Positions 43,128-55,800 of a stretch of 64,000 bases of DNA are shown here, one piece after another. Made by a program: the position numbers and the translations under genes. The stretch's first letter is position 1. Each line of letters opens with the position of its first letter. Source of the stretch: Beverwykella pulmonaria (taxonomy: Eukaryota > Ascomycota > Dothideomycetes > Pleosporales > Melanommataceae); the NCBI GenBank assembly GCA_001599595.1, contig BCHH01000009.1, positions 546,099 through 610,098 of the forward strand, read 5' to 3'. Under the pieces are notes generated by a model. It had not been told where the DNA came from, made no database searches, and was given only the letters and a program-made list of their open reading frames with translations.

Positions 43128-44278
43128 GTTGCTATATCAATGATATCTTGTGATTGTGGCTCGGAAGCTATACTTGTACTAGGACGATCGATGGCGGAAA
43201 GGCCCTGAACGAAACGAGTATTCCTTAACTGATCACTACATTCGGGAAAAATACCATCCCACGAGGTAGTTCAAGAGTAGTCTACCCCTTAACAGTGCAG
43301 CAGTGAATGTTTGATACCTCAAACGTGGCTGTTGACGCCTCCCGGCCTTGCTTCCGAGAATGGCTGTTGATTCACAACTAGTTCCCCGAACAAAAAATAA
43401 GCTGACGAACTCCGAACGGTGACAGCGACGCCTCATTCATTACTATTGGGCAAGCTGTGTTCCCATGTTCCAATCGATCAATGAACGGCTCACAAGGCTG
43501 AAGCACGGTGCACAAGGCTGAAGAATAGGACGAGGCTGAAACGATTACCCCTCGTGTTCACTGTTGTATGATTCAAGTTGACTCAGCTGCATCTCACTTT
43601 TCGTACGTGTGGTGTTGGCGCAAAATGAAACTGTGGAGGTGGACTAACACGAGCGTTTGCTTTTTCTCGGCCACGTGGGGGTAAAGGAAATCTGGTGATT
43701 ATTTTTGGAGGAGTAGAAGAGGGAAACGTTTCTTAGCACGGGGGTCACCCCGTGAGATATACGATAATTTATCGAGACAGTAAAAGATTCCAAGCAATTT
43801 TCATATTGTAATAACAAGATAGTGAATTTCTAATACCCTAATATTAGCTGCAAGTGGCCCATGGTGGTTTCATGTATGGTGGTGGCAGTCACCTGAAGGA
43901 GCGATATCTATCCAAGGAGTGTGAAAACCGTTTCGCGCTGACAGCTCGCACGAGAACTATATACACATGCTAAGGGAACTAACTAGAATAGGTTTAGATG
44001 AACGACGGTGAGGCAGCCACGCAGTGTCTCTACACGCAGAGTCAACGCTTGCGGATGCTTGCGAATAGGAGTAGCAGAAACTAATTCTTCATTTCTGTCA
44101 AGCAAAGAAGTAATTGCAGCAGCTCGCCATAAAAGCACCCCGTAACACTTTTACTTGTAGCAGTGAATAAATAAGAACGAGAGTATCTAGATAGCATAAA
44201 ACTAGACTCTCCCTATCTCGAGCAAAGAATTCGACAAGATACCCAACTGTCGCCGAAAAGCACAACACCCTAACGACA
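43128..44278. other. Intergenic region
   Basis: Promoter side of the CorA-like gene. A 13-bp direct repeat (cacaaggctgaag) occurs twice near 43490-43522. Otherwise nothing. Confidence 0.45.
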
Positions 44279-45639
44279 ATGCCCCCCCTCCCCCAAACCG
44301 CTGAAGACTCTCATTGCAAAACTCACCGGCTGCGGCGTGAAGGATGCGCCGAAGCACCTACCAAAACCTACAACGTGGAAGAGCTCGAAGCAATAGTGTG
44401 GTCTCGAGATCGACAACGTCATTGCGACATTTGTCAAGCTAGTCGCTACAACCTAGCCTTCAATTGCGGTCACATCATCGCCGGTGGAATCCGCATCCGC
44501 AATCGAAAGGAACAAGTACAGAGGTACGGTATTTTCGCAAAACCCCAGATGTTTTTAAGTCGAGTCACACAGAGGGAGGTGATTCACCTTTCGCTGAGCA
44601 TTCTCACGTACCTCAATCAGCTGTGGGAGCATCTCAACGACAAGCAACTCCATGCCAGGGAGCAGATACTCGAGTAGACGCGTAGAGCCGAGATTTTCGA
44701 GATTCTAGAAGAGAAAGGCGACAAGAAGCTCTTCCTTGCAAATGAGATGGAAATGATTTGAGGCGCTTCAAATACAATTGGCACTGCGAGCTTCAAGGCA
44801 ACCTCTTTGGACAGGCGACCGGTATTTACCCACTTGTAGAACTGCAACCAAAATCTGCCTGTGACGGATTTGGAAATTATGTGGGGCTCGAGCTTATCAG
44901 CGCAGTAGTGCAAAAAGCCGTGCATATGTTCCTGAGTTATCATGCATGCAAGCATTGCAAGGGGACGAAGTATGACAAGGCCAGCGGAGGACATAGCAGA
45001 GCTTGGCAGCTTATCGCAGCCAAGATGAAGGAAGAGTTCCCAATTCGACTTAGCGTTCTTCTTTGAGGGCTCATTGGTGCGCAATCGGGATTATTCTATG
45101 ACAATACCCAGTAAACACGACCTAGTCATGAATGGGTTTTTGAAGTATGGCCGAAAATCTGCCCCTAGTGCGAATGTCTTGAATCTCCTGCATCGGGCAG
45201 CCGGACTGCGGGATTATAGCGGCGACTAGTTCACTTTTGGAAAAAAAAATAAAGTCTATCAGAAGTGGCAATCGTCCTCTCCTTCAAGCGAGGATTTGCC
45301 GACGAGAGTGAGGTAAACACCGAAACCTCAACAGAGAATGAGGGGCAACCAGAAATGGTTACAGACATCAAGAATATTCTGAAGCGGGATGCCGTGGAAG
45401 CTGGAACGTTAGAATAGATTAAGAAACAGGAACGAAAAGCTAGGGAATACTAGGAAATTCACAAGGATGCTGCCAAGGAAGAATCATGAAGAGATATTGC
45501 GGGTTACGCAGAGAGAAGCCAAGGGATGGTCGGAGAGATGGCTGAACAGAGGATCAAGGGAACAGAGCTTCAACAGTACGTAATGCACTACTGTTCACCA
45601 ATATTTGTTACGTCAATGCTTAGCCAACGACAACGTTAG
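44279..45639 (+). pseudogene. Long decayed coding region, unknown family
   Basis: It starts with an ATG and 132 open codons (44279-44677) containing HCDICQASRYNLAFNCGH, a possible Cys/His metal-binding knot. After a TAG the same frame continues as protein (TRRAEIFEILEEKGDKKLFL). Later pieces in other frames include HMFLSYHACKHCKGTKYD (about 44930-44990) and a CPxC-like spot near 45160. From about 45274 to 45639 one frame is clearly coding in character, rich in Lys/Glu (IKKQERKAREY, EIHKDAAKEES, RDIAGYAERSQGM), and broken by TAG 45415, TAG 45451 and TGA 45487. I cannot name the family. Confidence 0.5.
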
Positions 45640-46060
45640 TACGTTAAGGGGGAGTTAATAAGACACTACGCAGCGTTAGTGTACTAGCCTAGATCCCATG
45701 CACAGCCTAACATTTTAAACTTTAGCGTAACAGCCTCTAGCGTGTGCTGGAAACGCCGCTGACGTGTAGGACACAACACGTCCTTAGCCAATAGATAAGC
45801 TCTGCGAAGATACCTGTATGGAAGACGTAGTTAGACCTTGCGAAACGTAATAAAACAACTTAAAGGATGCTCCTTTTGCACAATTAAGATACTTGCTACG
45901 GCCCAAAAGTATGTTAAAATGGTACATGCTGTTGACGCGCTGGGAGCGAAGGCTAAAGAGAAGGCCGGAGATAAGGAGTGATATGTGAGGGGAAAACACA
46001 CTAAAAAGCCTAAACACTAAGCATCGAATTTACGATGGGCATTCTGTGGGCACGGATGAA

Positions 46061-46360
46061 TGTATGCAGGAGGAGGAGATCACGCAAACAGCGGAAATCA
46101 ATCGAAAGAATGGGACCATTCCTGTCTTGCAAATCTTCGAACCAAAGAGCATCTTCTGAACAAAAGCCACTATCCTAGAAAAACCTATCTTTAAAGCTCC
46201 TCAAACCGTATCAACATTACAAGTCGTCAAACCGAAGAAATTAGACAGTGCAAAGAGCCCTCCCAGACCGAACAACGTCATCAAAGCAGAATTCTCCCAA
46301 CGTATCATCACACTCGCCAGTGTGTTCTTGCAATTTCATTTTGGTTGCAGGTCTTTCTGA
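46061..46360 (+). pseudogene. Further decayed fragment, probably 3' end of the preceding region
   Basis: A plus-strand frame (QTAEINRKNGTIPVLQIFEP, then a TGA at 46157-46159, then TILEKPIFKAPQTVSTLQVV and SPPRPNNVIKAEFSQ) ends at 46358-46360. Composition is like that of the region ending at 45639. About 420 bp of AT-rich sequence lies between, so the link is an inference. Confidence 0.35.
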
Positions 46361-46760
46361 TGCTATTTAGCATACTCTTAGTGCACGTTTTGAAGCCAGT
46401 ATTGTCTAGATACGTTGATATTGCAACGGTAAGGCGAGGATGGCAGTCGGGGCCGGTTCGCATTAGATACATGGGGTTTTATGTACATCTTCAATTCCGC
46501 ATGCGAAATTGATTTTGAGGTAGGTTGCGTATCCTCACAACATCTTGGCTCTAATAAATGCAAATCTATGTATCCTGAAAATATACACTAGCAATCCCCA
46601 CAAGTGTTCGTGAGGCGTGAGGGGAGGTCGCAATAGGCTATGCATACAATAACGTGTTCAAATCGCCCCCCCCAAAGTCCCAATATCCCATCTGCTCAAC
46701 GGACTCCCTCAACGCCTTTCCCTCTGCACCCTTAACAAGAATAATAAACCCAAGCGTAAC

Positions 46761-48344
46761 TCATAGACCCTCCCTTAACCTCACAAGATCCTCCCTACTC
46801 GTCCCCTTCCCTCTCCCCTTCCCTCCATTCCTATCACTCTCCGCATGCACTCTTCCATTCTCACCGATAAATACTGGCACCTCCGCACTCGTCATAAGAC
46901 TCCCCTCCCTACTCCTCTCATTCCTCAGCCCAATATCAAGCGGCTGCTCAGTACTCCAGACCGTACGCTGCGTCAACAGCGTTGTAAGATTGCACTCCGC
47001 CTCCGCAGACCCAATAGTGAGCCAATTAATCACGATGATACCCCAGGACACTAGTCACCATCAGTAACTCATCATAACAAAAGATAAGAGAATTTGGAAA
47101 GCGAGGGAAAGGGGCTAGCAAGGTGAGCTTACCATCAAGTGTACATATGGTCAAACAAATCCACCCCAACTCCCTCCCCTTCATGATATAAAACTGAGCC
47201 ATATTCGCCACCGTGGGCAACATAATCGCGCAGCTTCCTATCAAACTCTTCCACAGCAGTGTCTTGATATTCCCATTAATCGCGTTTTTCAACTGCTCAT
47301 CTCCATCCGCGATCGAGTCTTCATCGGTGTTATCCAACACCCTGCTCGTCCTTGCGCCGAAACAATTTTTGACCGAGCGCATGATCCCATTCCCACAGCA
47401 TGACCCCAGCGACCCCAGCCCATGTATCTTCAATACTGGTCTCAGCAACCATAGGAACACCGCCGTCAATAAACAATTCACCCCCACATCAAAGCTCAAC
47501 AACGGGAAGGAGACCTGACTCGGCAGTCCAATTCTACACTTCCCATCCAACTTCGAGAGTTCTACAGTAGGCGACATGTACCCTATGATAGCGATAGTTC
47601 CGAAACCTCCTACTATGATAACGGTACCCAGAATCCAGACGTAGTCTTTGTAGCGCGGCATGAAGGGGGAGCGGACGATGCGGGCGCGTTCGAGAAGGAA
47701 GAGATATCTACACTAAGAGTCAGCACCACATCTATTCCCAAACCCCTTGTACCATTATATAGAAAGTAGGGAAGGGTTCGGTGGGAAATCGTACATGGTC
47801 AACTTATTCCCTGTGTAGAAAACGAGACATATCATGGCTGTCGAATAGCACAATTTGTGCGTCGTAAGACCCAACCCCAACTCCACAACCGAAGCTGAGA
47901 GTATAAACCCCAAGCCAAAGAAATACAACAGCAGAACAAGAATGGAAGTGAAATTGCACTTTCGCAGCGCGTTATTCTTTAGTGTCTTGAAGCGGAATCC
48001 TAGGGCTCATCAGTGACTGGATCCAACATCTTGCGTTCGGCTTGGCTTGGGATACACACGACAACGACGACGATGGGGATATGAAGTTGGAGTAACATAC
48101 CGAAAAACACGGCAAGCCCCACCGCACACACAAAGCTGACTACAGTATATACTGTACGAGTGGTATTCGCCTCACCAGGGACGAACATGTTCCCTGTATC
48201 CTTGTCGATAAAAATTGTACGACTATCATCGCGGAGGGACAGCTGGGCTGGCGGATTGACCGGACCCTCTCTGACCATTGAGGGGCGTGCTGCTGTGAGA
48301 ATCGTGAAGGAGAAAAAGAGCGAGATCCAGTATGGTTTCGGCAT
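46761..48344 (-). CDS. Multispanning membrane protein of a fungus-specific family
   Basis: Four exons on the minus strand: 48344-48101, 47999-47795, 47707-47133 and 47050-46761, giving 437 residues. All three introns (82-101 bp) keep frame. A possible signal peptide (MPKPYWISLFFSFTILTAARP) is followed by helices: YTVVSFVCAVGLAVFFG, SILVLLLYFFGLGFILSASVV, ICLVFYTGNKLTM, then YLFLLERARIVR, ILGTVIIVGGFGTIAIIGY, CRIGLPSQVSFPLLSFDVGVN, LLRPVLKI, a polar acidic loop (NTDEDSIADGDEQ), and LLWKSLIGSCAIMLPTVANM with GRELGWICLTICTLD. The C-terminal 80 residues are hydrophilic. I know this pattern from fungal membrane proteins of unknown role, distantly receptor-like. Function unknown. Confidence 0.75.
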
Positions 48345-49477
48345 TCGTAGTCCTAGCTGAAATGTCGTCGATGATTTCCTACTTCATTCAAACTCGATAG
48401 GCTGTTGTGGTAGGTGGTATGAAGAACTGAAGAACCCGTGAATACACCAGGCGGTGTAGGATTCCACCCTCTGATCCAGTCCACTTAGCGTGCATATAAA
48501 GGCAATAGACACGGACCCTATAAAATAAACATTTGACGGCGATTCCAGGCCACCTCACAACCACTCCACTGGGCCAGCCACCAGTTAGTGCACGAACTGC
48601 ACTAACAACGCCACACCCCTTTGAAACATTGGGCCCTGATCACCCGCATCGGATTCGGAATCGGAGAGGATATCCGAGTCCAAGTCCACAACAGATAACC
48701 TGTCTTGGGTCTGGTGAAGTCGATGTGGATACAGGAACCTTGCCAAGCTCGCAATCTGTATACGATAGACTGGCACGTGACTGAATTATACCCTGATGCC
48801 CTGCCCAAGCGCTGTGTCTGGACTCCTCACCGCCACGACTAGCTCTTCGGCCTCTCGGCCGGGCTATGCACAGTCGGAGCCATCGATCCCCACATGCACA
48901 CTTTTTGTCGATCAGGCAAAGATCAGCGTGGCTTGCTCCAAAAATCAAGATATTTAGTCCCTGGCTTGCTCTCGTGAACCGTTGGGGGGAACAAAGTTCA
49001 TCCAGACTGCCCCTAAATTCCTGACATCCACCTCAAACCCTTGTCCTGACACTGCTATGTGGGAGTTATCCAGTTGAACGTCATAATTAATCTTAATTGT
49101 GCAGCCCACACTTCCCATTTCACGATCTAAACCTTATTGAGCCAGTCCCCGGTAGATCTGATTCACGACTTGCTTGCATCTGTGCCTGTGCCGGACGCCA
49201 CACTTCTGCGACGTGAGGGCAAGAGCACGATTACGATGCATCTATTGAAAGCTTACTATTTGAGGGAGTATCTTCGTTTTCTCAACGCGTCCCCTTTCTA
49301 CCTCATTGCGTAATGAAGTGATCCATCCCAAGATAAAGAACAAAATTCTCTAGAAATGCGAGCCCCGCCCAGTATGCGAAAATCCAAGGTTAATGCCTGC
49401 GCCTTTCCTATGAGTGGGTCGCATTTGATCGCACAGAACTCCAAGACTTTTTAAACGCTACGATTTCCGTCACAAGT
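48345..49477. other. Intergenic region
   Basis: Promoter of the membrane-protein gene and 3' flank of the TM9 gene. No supported feature. Confidence 0.4.
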
Positions 49478-51738
49478 CTAATCTGCTTTTATCGCCCTAC
49501 ATAATATTAGCACATCCCCAATTCTCATCTGCCTTCGACAACCAGAGCATCACTCACCCATAAATCCTCCTGACAAATGCATACGCCGCCAAAAACCCAA
49601 TCGTGCCTGTCAACAACCCATAGACCGCGCACGCCAAAAACCCATAACCAAAGAACAGTAGACTCGACACAAACCCCGTGATATGGAGGTTGGTAAAGAA
49701 GTACCAAACCAGATACGCAAAGATCCAGGCACTGCTGCCGCCGCCGACGAGGAAGGATTGCCACCACCAATGGTAGTTCTGCATGAATCAGTTATATTTC
49801 GAGAGCGGGGAGGTTTGTAGGGGAGGCTTACTTCAGAACACAGCTGCACATACGTCGCCACGACCGTAACCTCGATGACTGTAACAACCAAAATAGCACT
49901 CACAACCCCCATGAACCCAAACACGTAATAGTACCCACTCTTATCCATCCACAACTTCTGAAAAACAAATATCAACTCGATGAAGATGACTGCAAAAGGA
50001 ACAAAGCCAGCAAGAAGAATAGCCTGGAAATTCTTGAAGTACCAAGGACGAGTCGGGATCTGGCGAGGGATGACATTCGCCTTGATGGGGTGGCTCCAAG
50101 CGCCGACGACCGTGTACCCATACCATCCTCCGATATATACAAGAGGGAGTTGGATGAAAAGCCAGAGTGCGACGAGAGCGACAAGCGTGCCGAAGGGGAG
50201 GGCGGTGCTCGAGGCTTGAATCCAGACGAAGAGGTTGAGGAAGAAGACGGTGGTGAAGAGGAGACCTGGGACTAGGGCTGCTGTGACGAAGACATTGTTC
50301 TGCCACATTTGACCGCCAAAGGTCTTGTATATGCGCGAAGAGAAATATCCGGAAAAGAGGCCGGCAGCGATGAAGAGGCCAGCTCCCACGCTGATATACC
50401 CGCCACGGAAGCTGGGATTGAGGATGCCGAAAGCGCTTAGAATCAGTAGGCCGGTTGCCATGAAAAGAAGTTGGGTGCCGGAGCCGACCAGAGAAGCAAG
50501 GAGCTCGCCGCGAGGAGGAGGTCTGAACACGTCGCCATGAACTAACTTCCAGCCCGTAATGTCATCAAGAGTTTCCTCATCAGAGGACACATCGGCGTCT
50601 CCATCCAAATCTCCATCTTGTTCCAAAAGACCATCCTTATCTCTGCTCATCCTTGGAGACTTACGACCTCGGGCTCGCCTAGGCCTCACCTTGACCTCAT
50701 CCAATCCACGGTCTTTGTAGCATTTGATGTCTCCGTGTACTGTGCGTGCGAGAATGACTGCGACCACAGCAGTAAGAAGACCTGAAATGACCAATGAGTT
50801 GATGATTGCTAACCAATGGACATTTGCACTGCCATCTTGAGCGACAAAATACATGTCCCAGCGGTTCTGCCACTCGAGCTTCGGTTCTTCGCGAAAGTAT
50901 ACCGAGTACGTGTAAGGAACGGTAAGGGTAGCATTGTCCGCCTCGTCGATCTCGCCAGTGCTACTCGATCGTGGCACGAGGTTCAGTCCAACCGAAGCAT
51001 CCTGTAGGTTCATGGGAACCCTCCTCAGTGCGATTGCCCGCTGAGATGCTCTTTGGGAAAACCTCAAAGCCGACGATCACTTTCTTTTCCTTGGCTCCCT
51101 CTTGTCCCGGGGCTCGGTGGAACCTTATAACAAGGGTTACATGGTTGTTGAGGAAGTACTCCGACTCTCCACCATGTGGAGAGCTGACCTCTTCCCCAAT
51201 CTTAAACCCAGTAGAATAGTACCTCCGGCTCTTGTCCAAGGTCTGGAAGCTTGTGGCCCCTGGAAGGTTATCCACAATCCACTCTGCGACATACCCGTCC
51301 CGTATCAGTTGTTTGGTCCTTTTCAACCCCTCCGCATCTACCGTATGACTGCAAAGATACCTCGCCTCCTCGTCCCTTCCCATGACTAACTCATAATCTG
51401 AGACTGTAATCCGATCGCCGCGGAGGACCTCGCCGAGGTTGAGAGAAATGCTCGCACCGCTCGTGAAGCGTCCGGTGCGGATGCGGCCTGTCGGAGGACA
51501 TACGAAAGGAAGCCCTGTATATGCGTATTGAAGCTCGCTGTTGTCCGAGTATACTTTGTTCACTAATAGCGGTATCATCTCGCCGTCCCGGTAGCTCTTG
51601 ATCGAGAAACCTGTAGTTGCAATTTAGTGTGCAATTTTTCATAGGAATTGCTTTCCGTGGCATACCCGGTATGTAGAAAGCTTGTGTGAGTGTCAGAAAA
51701 GTGCAGAGCACCGTGCTACGCGTCACGTTTGAGTGCAT
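49478..51738 (-). CDS. TM9/nonaspanin (EMP70) family protein, with a probable frameshift
   Basis: Exons on the minus strand: 51738-51666 (signal peptide ending TLTQAFYIPG), 51610-49832, 49778-49558 and a 19-bp last exon 49496-49478 giving the family end RRIYGAIKAD. The luminal domain has IKSYRDGEMIPLLVNKVYSD, LPFVCPP, NLGEVLRGDRI and VGFEVFPKSI. The nine-helix part has YSVYFREEPKLEWQNRWD, HGDVFRPP, IYKTFGGQMWQNN, GWYGYTVVGAWSHPIK and IFIELIFVF. These proteins sort membrane cargo in Golgi and endosomes. The luminal frame (to about 51010) and the membrane-part frame do not join: the summed exon length is one base over a multiple of three, and the switch must fall near 51010-51030 with no room for an intron. 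This is either a true mutation or a sequencing/assembly error. Confidence 0.85.
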
Positions 51739-52892
51739 TACGCTTGTACAGTCGCAGACGAGTTGTCCACTCAGACTCAAGAAGTTACAAGGTCTGTATT
51801 AGCGGTGAGATTAACGTGATATTAACGTGGTACCCTCGTCTTCGTCTCTGCTTTGTCGGGAGGTAGAAAGAAAGTGTTTCGCAAGCACCCTACTAGTAGG
51901 CTGGCGACGACTGCTGGCGGATCGATCCCACTCGACATGGAGGCACAGACAGGTAGTCGCTGCACCACAGTAATAAGCGCAAGCAGCACAGAAGATCTTG
52001 CAAGTAGTGAATGGTAAGCTGTGAGAGAGGAGAGAGCGCAACCGATGTAGGATGCATAAAATGCAGGGACACGTCAACCAAGGGCAGGGAATGCCACGAT
52101 CCTATCTTCGTATCGCGATTTAATTCTCCGCGATAACGTTGCACGAACTGCGCGGGACCCTTGGTCGCAAGCCCGCATACAGATGCACGAAGGACATTCT
52201 CCTCATGTTGACACCTCTCGCAAGACCTAAGAGGAATATCAGGGAGAGGCAAAAATATTCCCTTTGCCCAACAACGTCGTACTGCATCTGCTAGCATTCA
52301 TTTTACAATCCCAAGTCACACCTGCTATCCTCATCGGAAACAGCAAGTAGCACAACATACACGTCACAAATTAGACAAAGGGCAACCATCTGAAGAGCCA
52401 CAGCTCAATAACTTCATTCGCCCTTATCCACAGCCATGCTCTCTCCCGCTCCTCCTGGTTCCATATGCCAGATTACACCTGCAGTTTTCCCAAAGCAACA
52501 AAGAACCTCAACACCCGCCCATAGCACAATAAGATACAAATGTGGGTAAATCAACGCCCCGATCCAATCCTGTGCTTGCACACTGTGTATTCCCTAAAAC
52601 AGCGCGCCCGAACGCCCGTGACCAAGATGCTCGTATAGTCACTTTTTGAGTTTCGCCAGCGCCATGCTTTTGCAATATTACATAGAAGACAAGAGAAACG
52701 AGAACGAAAGAAGACTAAGAAATTAAGAGCCAACAGTCGGTAGTAGTCGAGTTTGACGACATTACAAGGTTGTAGGATAGTGTGTAGAAAAGAGTTTCTA
52801 AGCAAATGGACGCAAATAGCACTAAGGATATCGAGGTAGCAGGCTAAGCATTTCAATAAAAGAGTAGCTTGCAAGGAAGATCAGGGGCTAGT
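51739..52892. other. Intergenic region
   Basis: TM9 promoter and 3' flank of the histidine kinase. Short frames only. Confidence 0.4.
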
Positions 52893-55800
52893 TCATGAGT
52901 GGGGGGAGACGGCAGGGGATTCTTCTTGTCTATTGCTAGCGGCGGGCGCCGCGGCGCTGTTGCCGTTGGCTGTTGTGTTGCTTTTCGATGGGTCCGTTGA
53001 TTGGGTAGCTTGTCCGTTCCATATCGACGAGGGTTCATTTGTCGGAGGACTTATCACGGATTCTGTGTCTTCCTCTGGGATTGGGGGACAGTATGTTTTG
53101 AGCACATGTTTGAGTGCTGGCCGTCGGATGGGCTTGGAAAGAAAGAAATCCATGCCAGAATCGAGACACTCCTACACATTATTAGCACAAAGCGACGTTT
53201 CAGAGTAGAGGCTACTCAATTTAACATTACTCTCTTCCGCATACTGAACTAAGTTAGCCTAAGCTCCAATAATCTGGTTAGTGATACTTACAGCTGTCAA
53301 GGCAACGATGGGGGCGGAGAATCCAGATTGACGTATAAGGCGGGTCGATTGCAGACCATCAAGATTCGGCATCTGGACGTCCATGAAGATCAAATTGTAC
53401 GGAGTCTGGCGCTCCATGCTCTCCTTGACCTTGTCCAAGGCCTCCTGGCCATCCTTGGCGACCGTCACATCGTACACGTCTTCCAGCTTGAGCATTCGCA
53501 GGACGACTTCCTGGTTCGTCTTGTTGTCTTCGGCAACAAGCACTTTAACCTTGTCTCCTCGTTTAGTTGCTTCAGCCTCGACTCGCTGCATCGCTGCTGA
53601 TTGTGAATTCGGCGATTCCAGAGGAGCATTTGAGGCAAAAAACGGGTGACTCAGGCCCACCAAGCGTGGCTTGGAGTCTGTTTCGAATGCAACCGGTCCA
53701 CCAGCCGCGGAAGAAGCAGTGGTAGCATGGTTGCTCGTAGCAGACTGTACTGATCGGCCAGAAAGTGCGTCATCTTGCGGGCGATTTCCATCCATCGATG
53801 TGCTCTGTCTAGCATTCCCATTTTCAAGATTGACGTTTGTTGAGCTAGCCGTGCTGTCGGCACGGCTGTTGAGATGCCTAAGCGGTATTGTCATCGTGAA
53901 AACACTTCCATGGCCAACTTCACTCCTTAACTGAATCGTGCCTTTCATCAGTGTTGCTAGCTGCGAGCAGATACTTAAGCCAAGCCCAGTACCTCCGAAC
54001 TTCTTGCTAAGGCCAAGGTCACCCTGCACAAAAGGTTCGAAGATTTTATCTTGAAGGTTGTCGGGAATGCCCGGCCCTGTATCTTCCACCTCGAATTCAA
54101 AAGATAGCCATCTTCCGTGAATGGGCGTAGCGTCTCTCTCTTGTGCCATGATTTGCGAGTACATGGTTGGCTTCTCCAAACCATTAATGGCGTTGGCTGT
54201 GTTGACCTGGTTTGGCGTAGAGATGGAAATCGAACCAACTTCCGAACTCGGAGCTCGAGCTCGGGTTTTCGAGTTGCGCATCGAACTCTGCCGAGACTGT
54301 AGGGACGCTATCCTGCTCTCTGGCAGAGATGCTTCTCCTGTACAACGGACTGTCAATACGACAGATCCTCCTTTTGGTGTGAATTTGAGGCTGTTGGACA
54401 CCAGGTTGATCACAACTTGCAGAATTCTGTGTTGGTCCCCATATAAAATCATGTCCTTGAGGCGACCAAGCCCAAAGGGGCCAAGATCGCCAAACTCGTT
54501 CGGTCGTCCGCTTTCCTCGATATTCGCATCGTATGGCCCTTCGAAGTTCACACGAAGGTTGATCCCGCCTTCCTTCGCTTGTCTTTCGAAGATTGCTAGA
54601 ATTTGTGAACTGATGTCTCGTAGTCGGAATTCTTTTTCGTCCAAACTCAGTTGCTGGCCTACTTGGTTTTTGCTGAACGTCAAGAGGTCGGTTAACAGAT
54701 TAAGCAGCAAATCACCGCTCTTGTAAATGATGCCGAGCGACCGCTTTAATTTGATAGGGTCATCTTCGGACATGCACACAGCGCACATGCCTAGAATACC
54801 ATTTAAGGGCGTCTTCAGCTCATGCGATATATTGGCAATGAAAAGCGTCTTGCTCTCATTCGCTGCCTCGGCTGCCTTCTTGCTCGTCTCCAACTCTGCC
54901 GTCCTCTGAGCAACTCTCTCTTCCAGTCTCTCGTATTGCATCATGAGCTCGTCAGTCATCTCGTTGAAGGTTTTCGTGAGATCTGTGAGTTCATCGTGAA
55001 TGAAATGTTTGCGGTCTTTGACTTTACCCGGAATGCGAAATTGTCGTCTCTTCTCTTCCTCTTTCCTTTCCGCTTTGCTTATCTTCTGATTCCGGCGATA
55101 ATGCTTTATTTGTCCGAACCATCCCTCTTTGCGAGCAATCTCCTGGGTCTGGGCATCGTTCGCGCCATCAGGTTGTGATCCCAAGCTGTCATCCTCCAAA
55201 ACATGAGGCGATACAGATTTCTTGGTAGCGTCTCTCAATCGCCGAATCGGGCGGCTGGAGAAATGTGCTACTGGGAAGATAAGGATCAACATGGCGCCCA
55301 TGGTGCCGAAGACACATGCCACAATGACATTTCGAAGGCGATATATCGGAGCCCAAACTTCCTCGTGCGACTGCTCCACAACTACCATCCAATCCACCAT
55401 GGAGTTGTTAACCACCGCATAACCGATAGCGACGTGGCTCCTTTCCTCGTTATCTGTTGATATCATGGCTCCGGCATTGTTCCTTGCGCCAGTGGTCACA
55501 GTGAAGCCTCTCCGGATTGCAGGGAACTCGTTCCAGTTGAACGGGTTGGTATCCAGTGAATTGTTGTATGCGTTATGTCTCGATTTGATGTCCGCACGTG
55601 CAGTCGGAGGTACTAGGAATCGTACTGACTCGTCTGCTGGAGGAGGAGAGTTTGTAGAGTTGTCATAGAACATGACGCCGGCAGGGAACTTGTTGGTGAC
55701 ATTGTTTGGGGCAAACATCAAGGTGAGTCCCGAATTATCGAGACCTTCCATGGCATTCACAACTTCAGTAATAAGGTGTGCGTCAAGCACAGCAGTCAGC

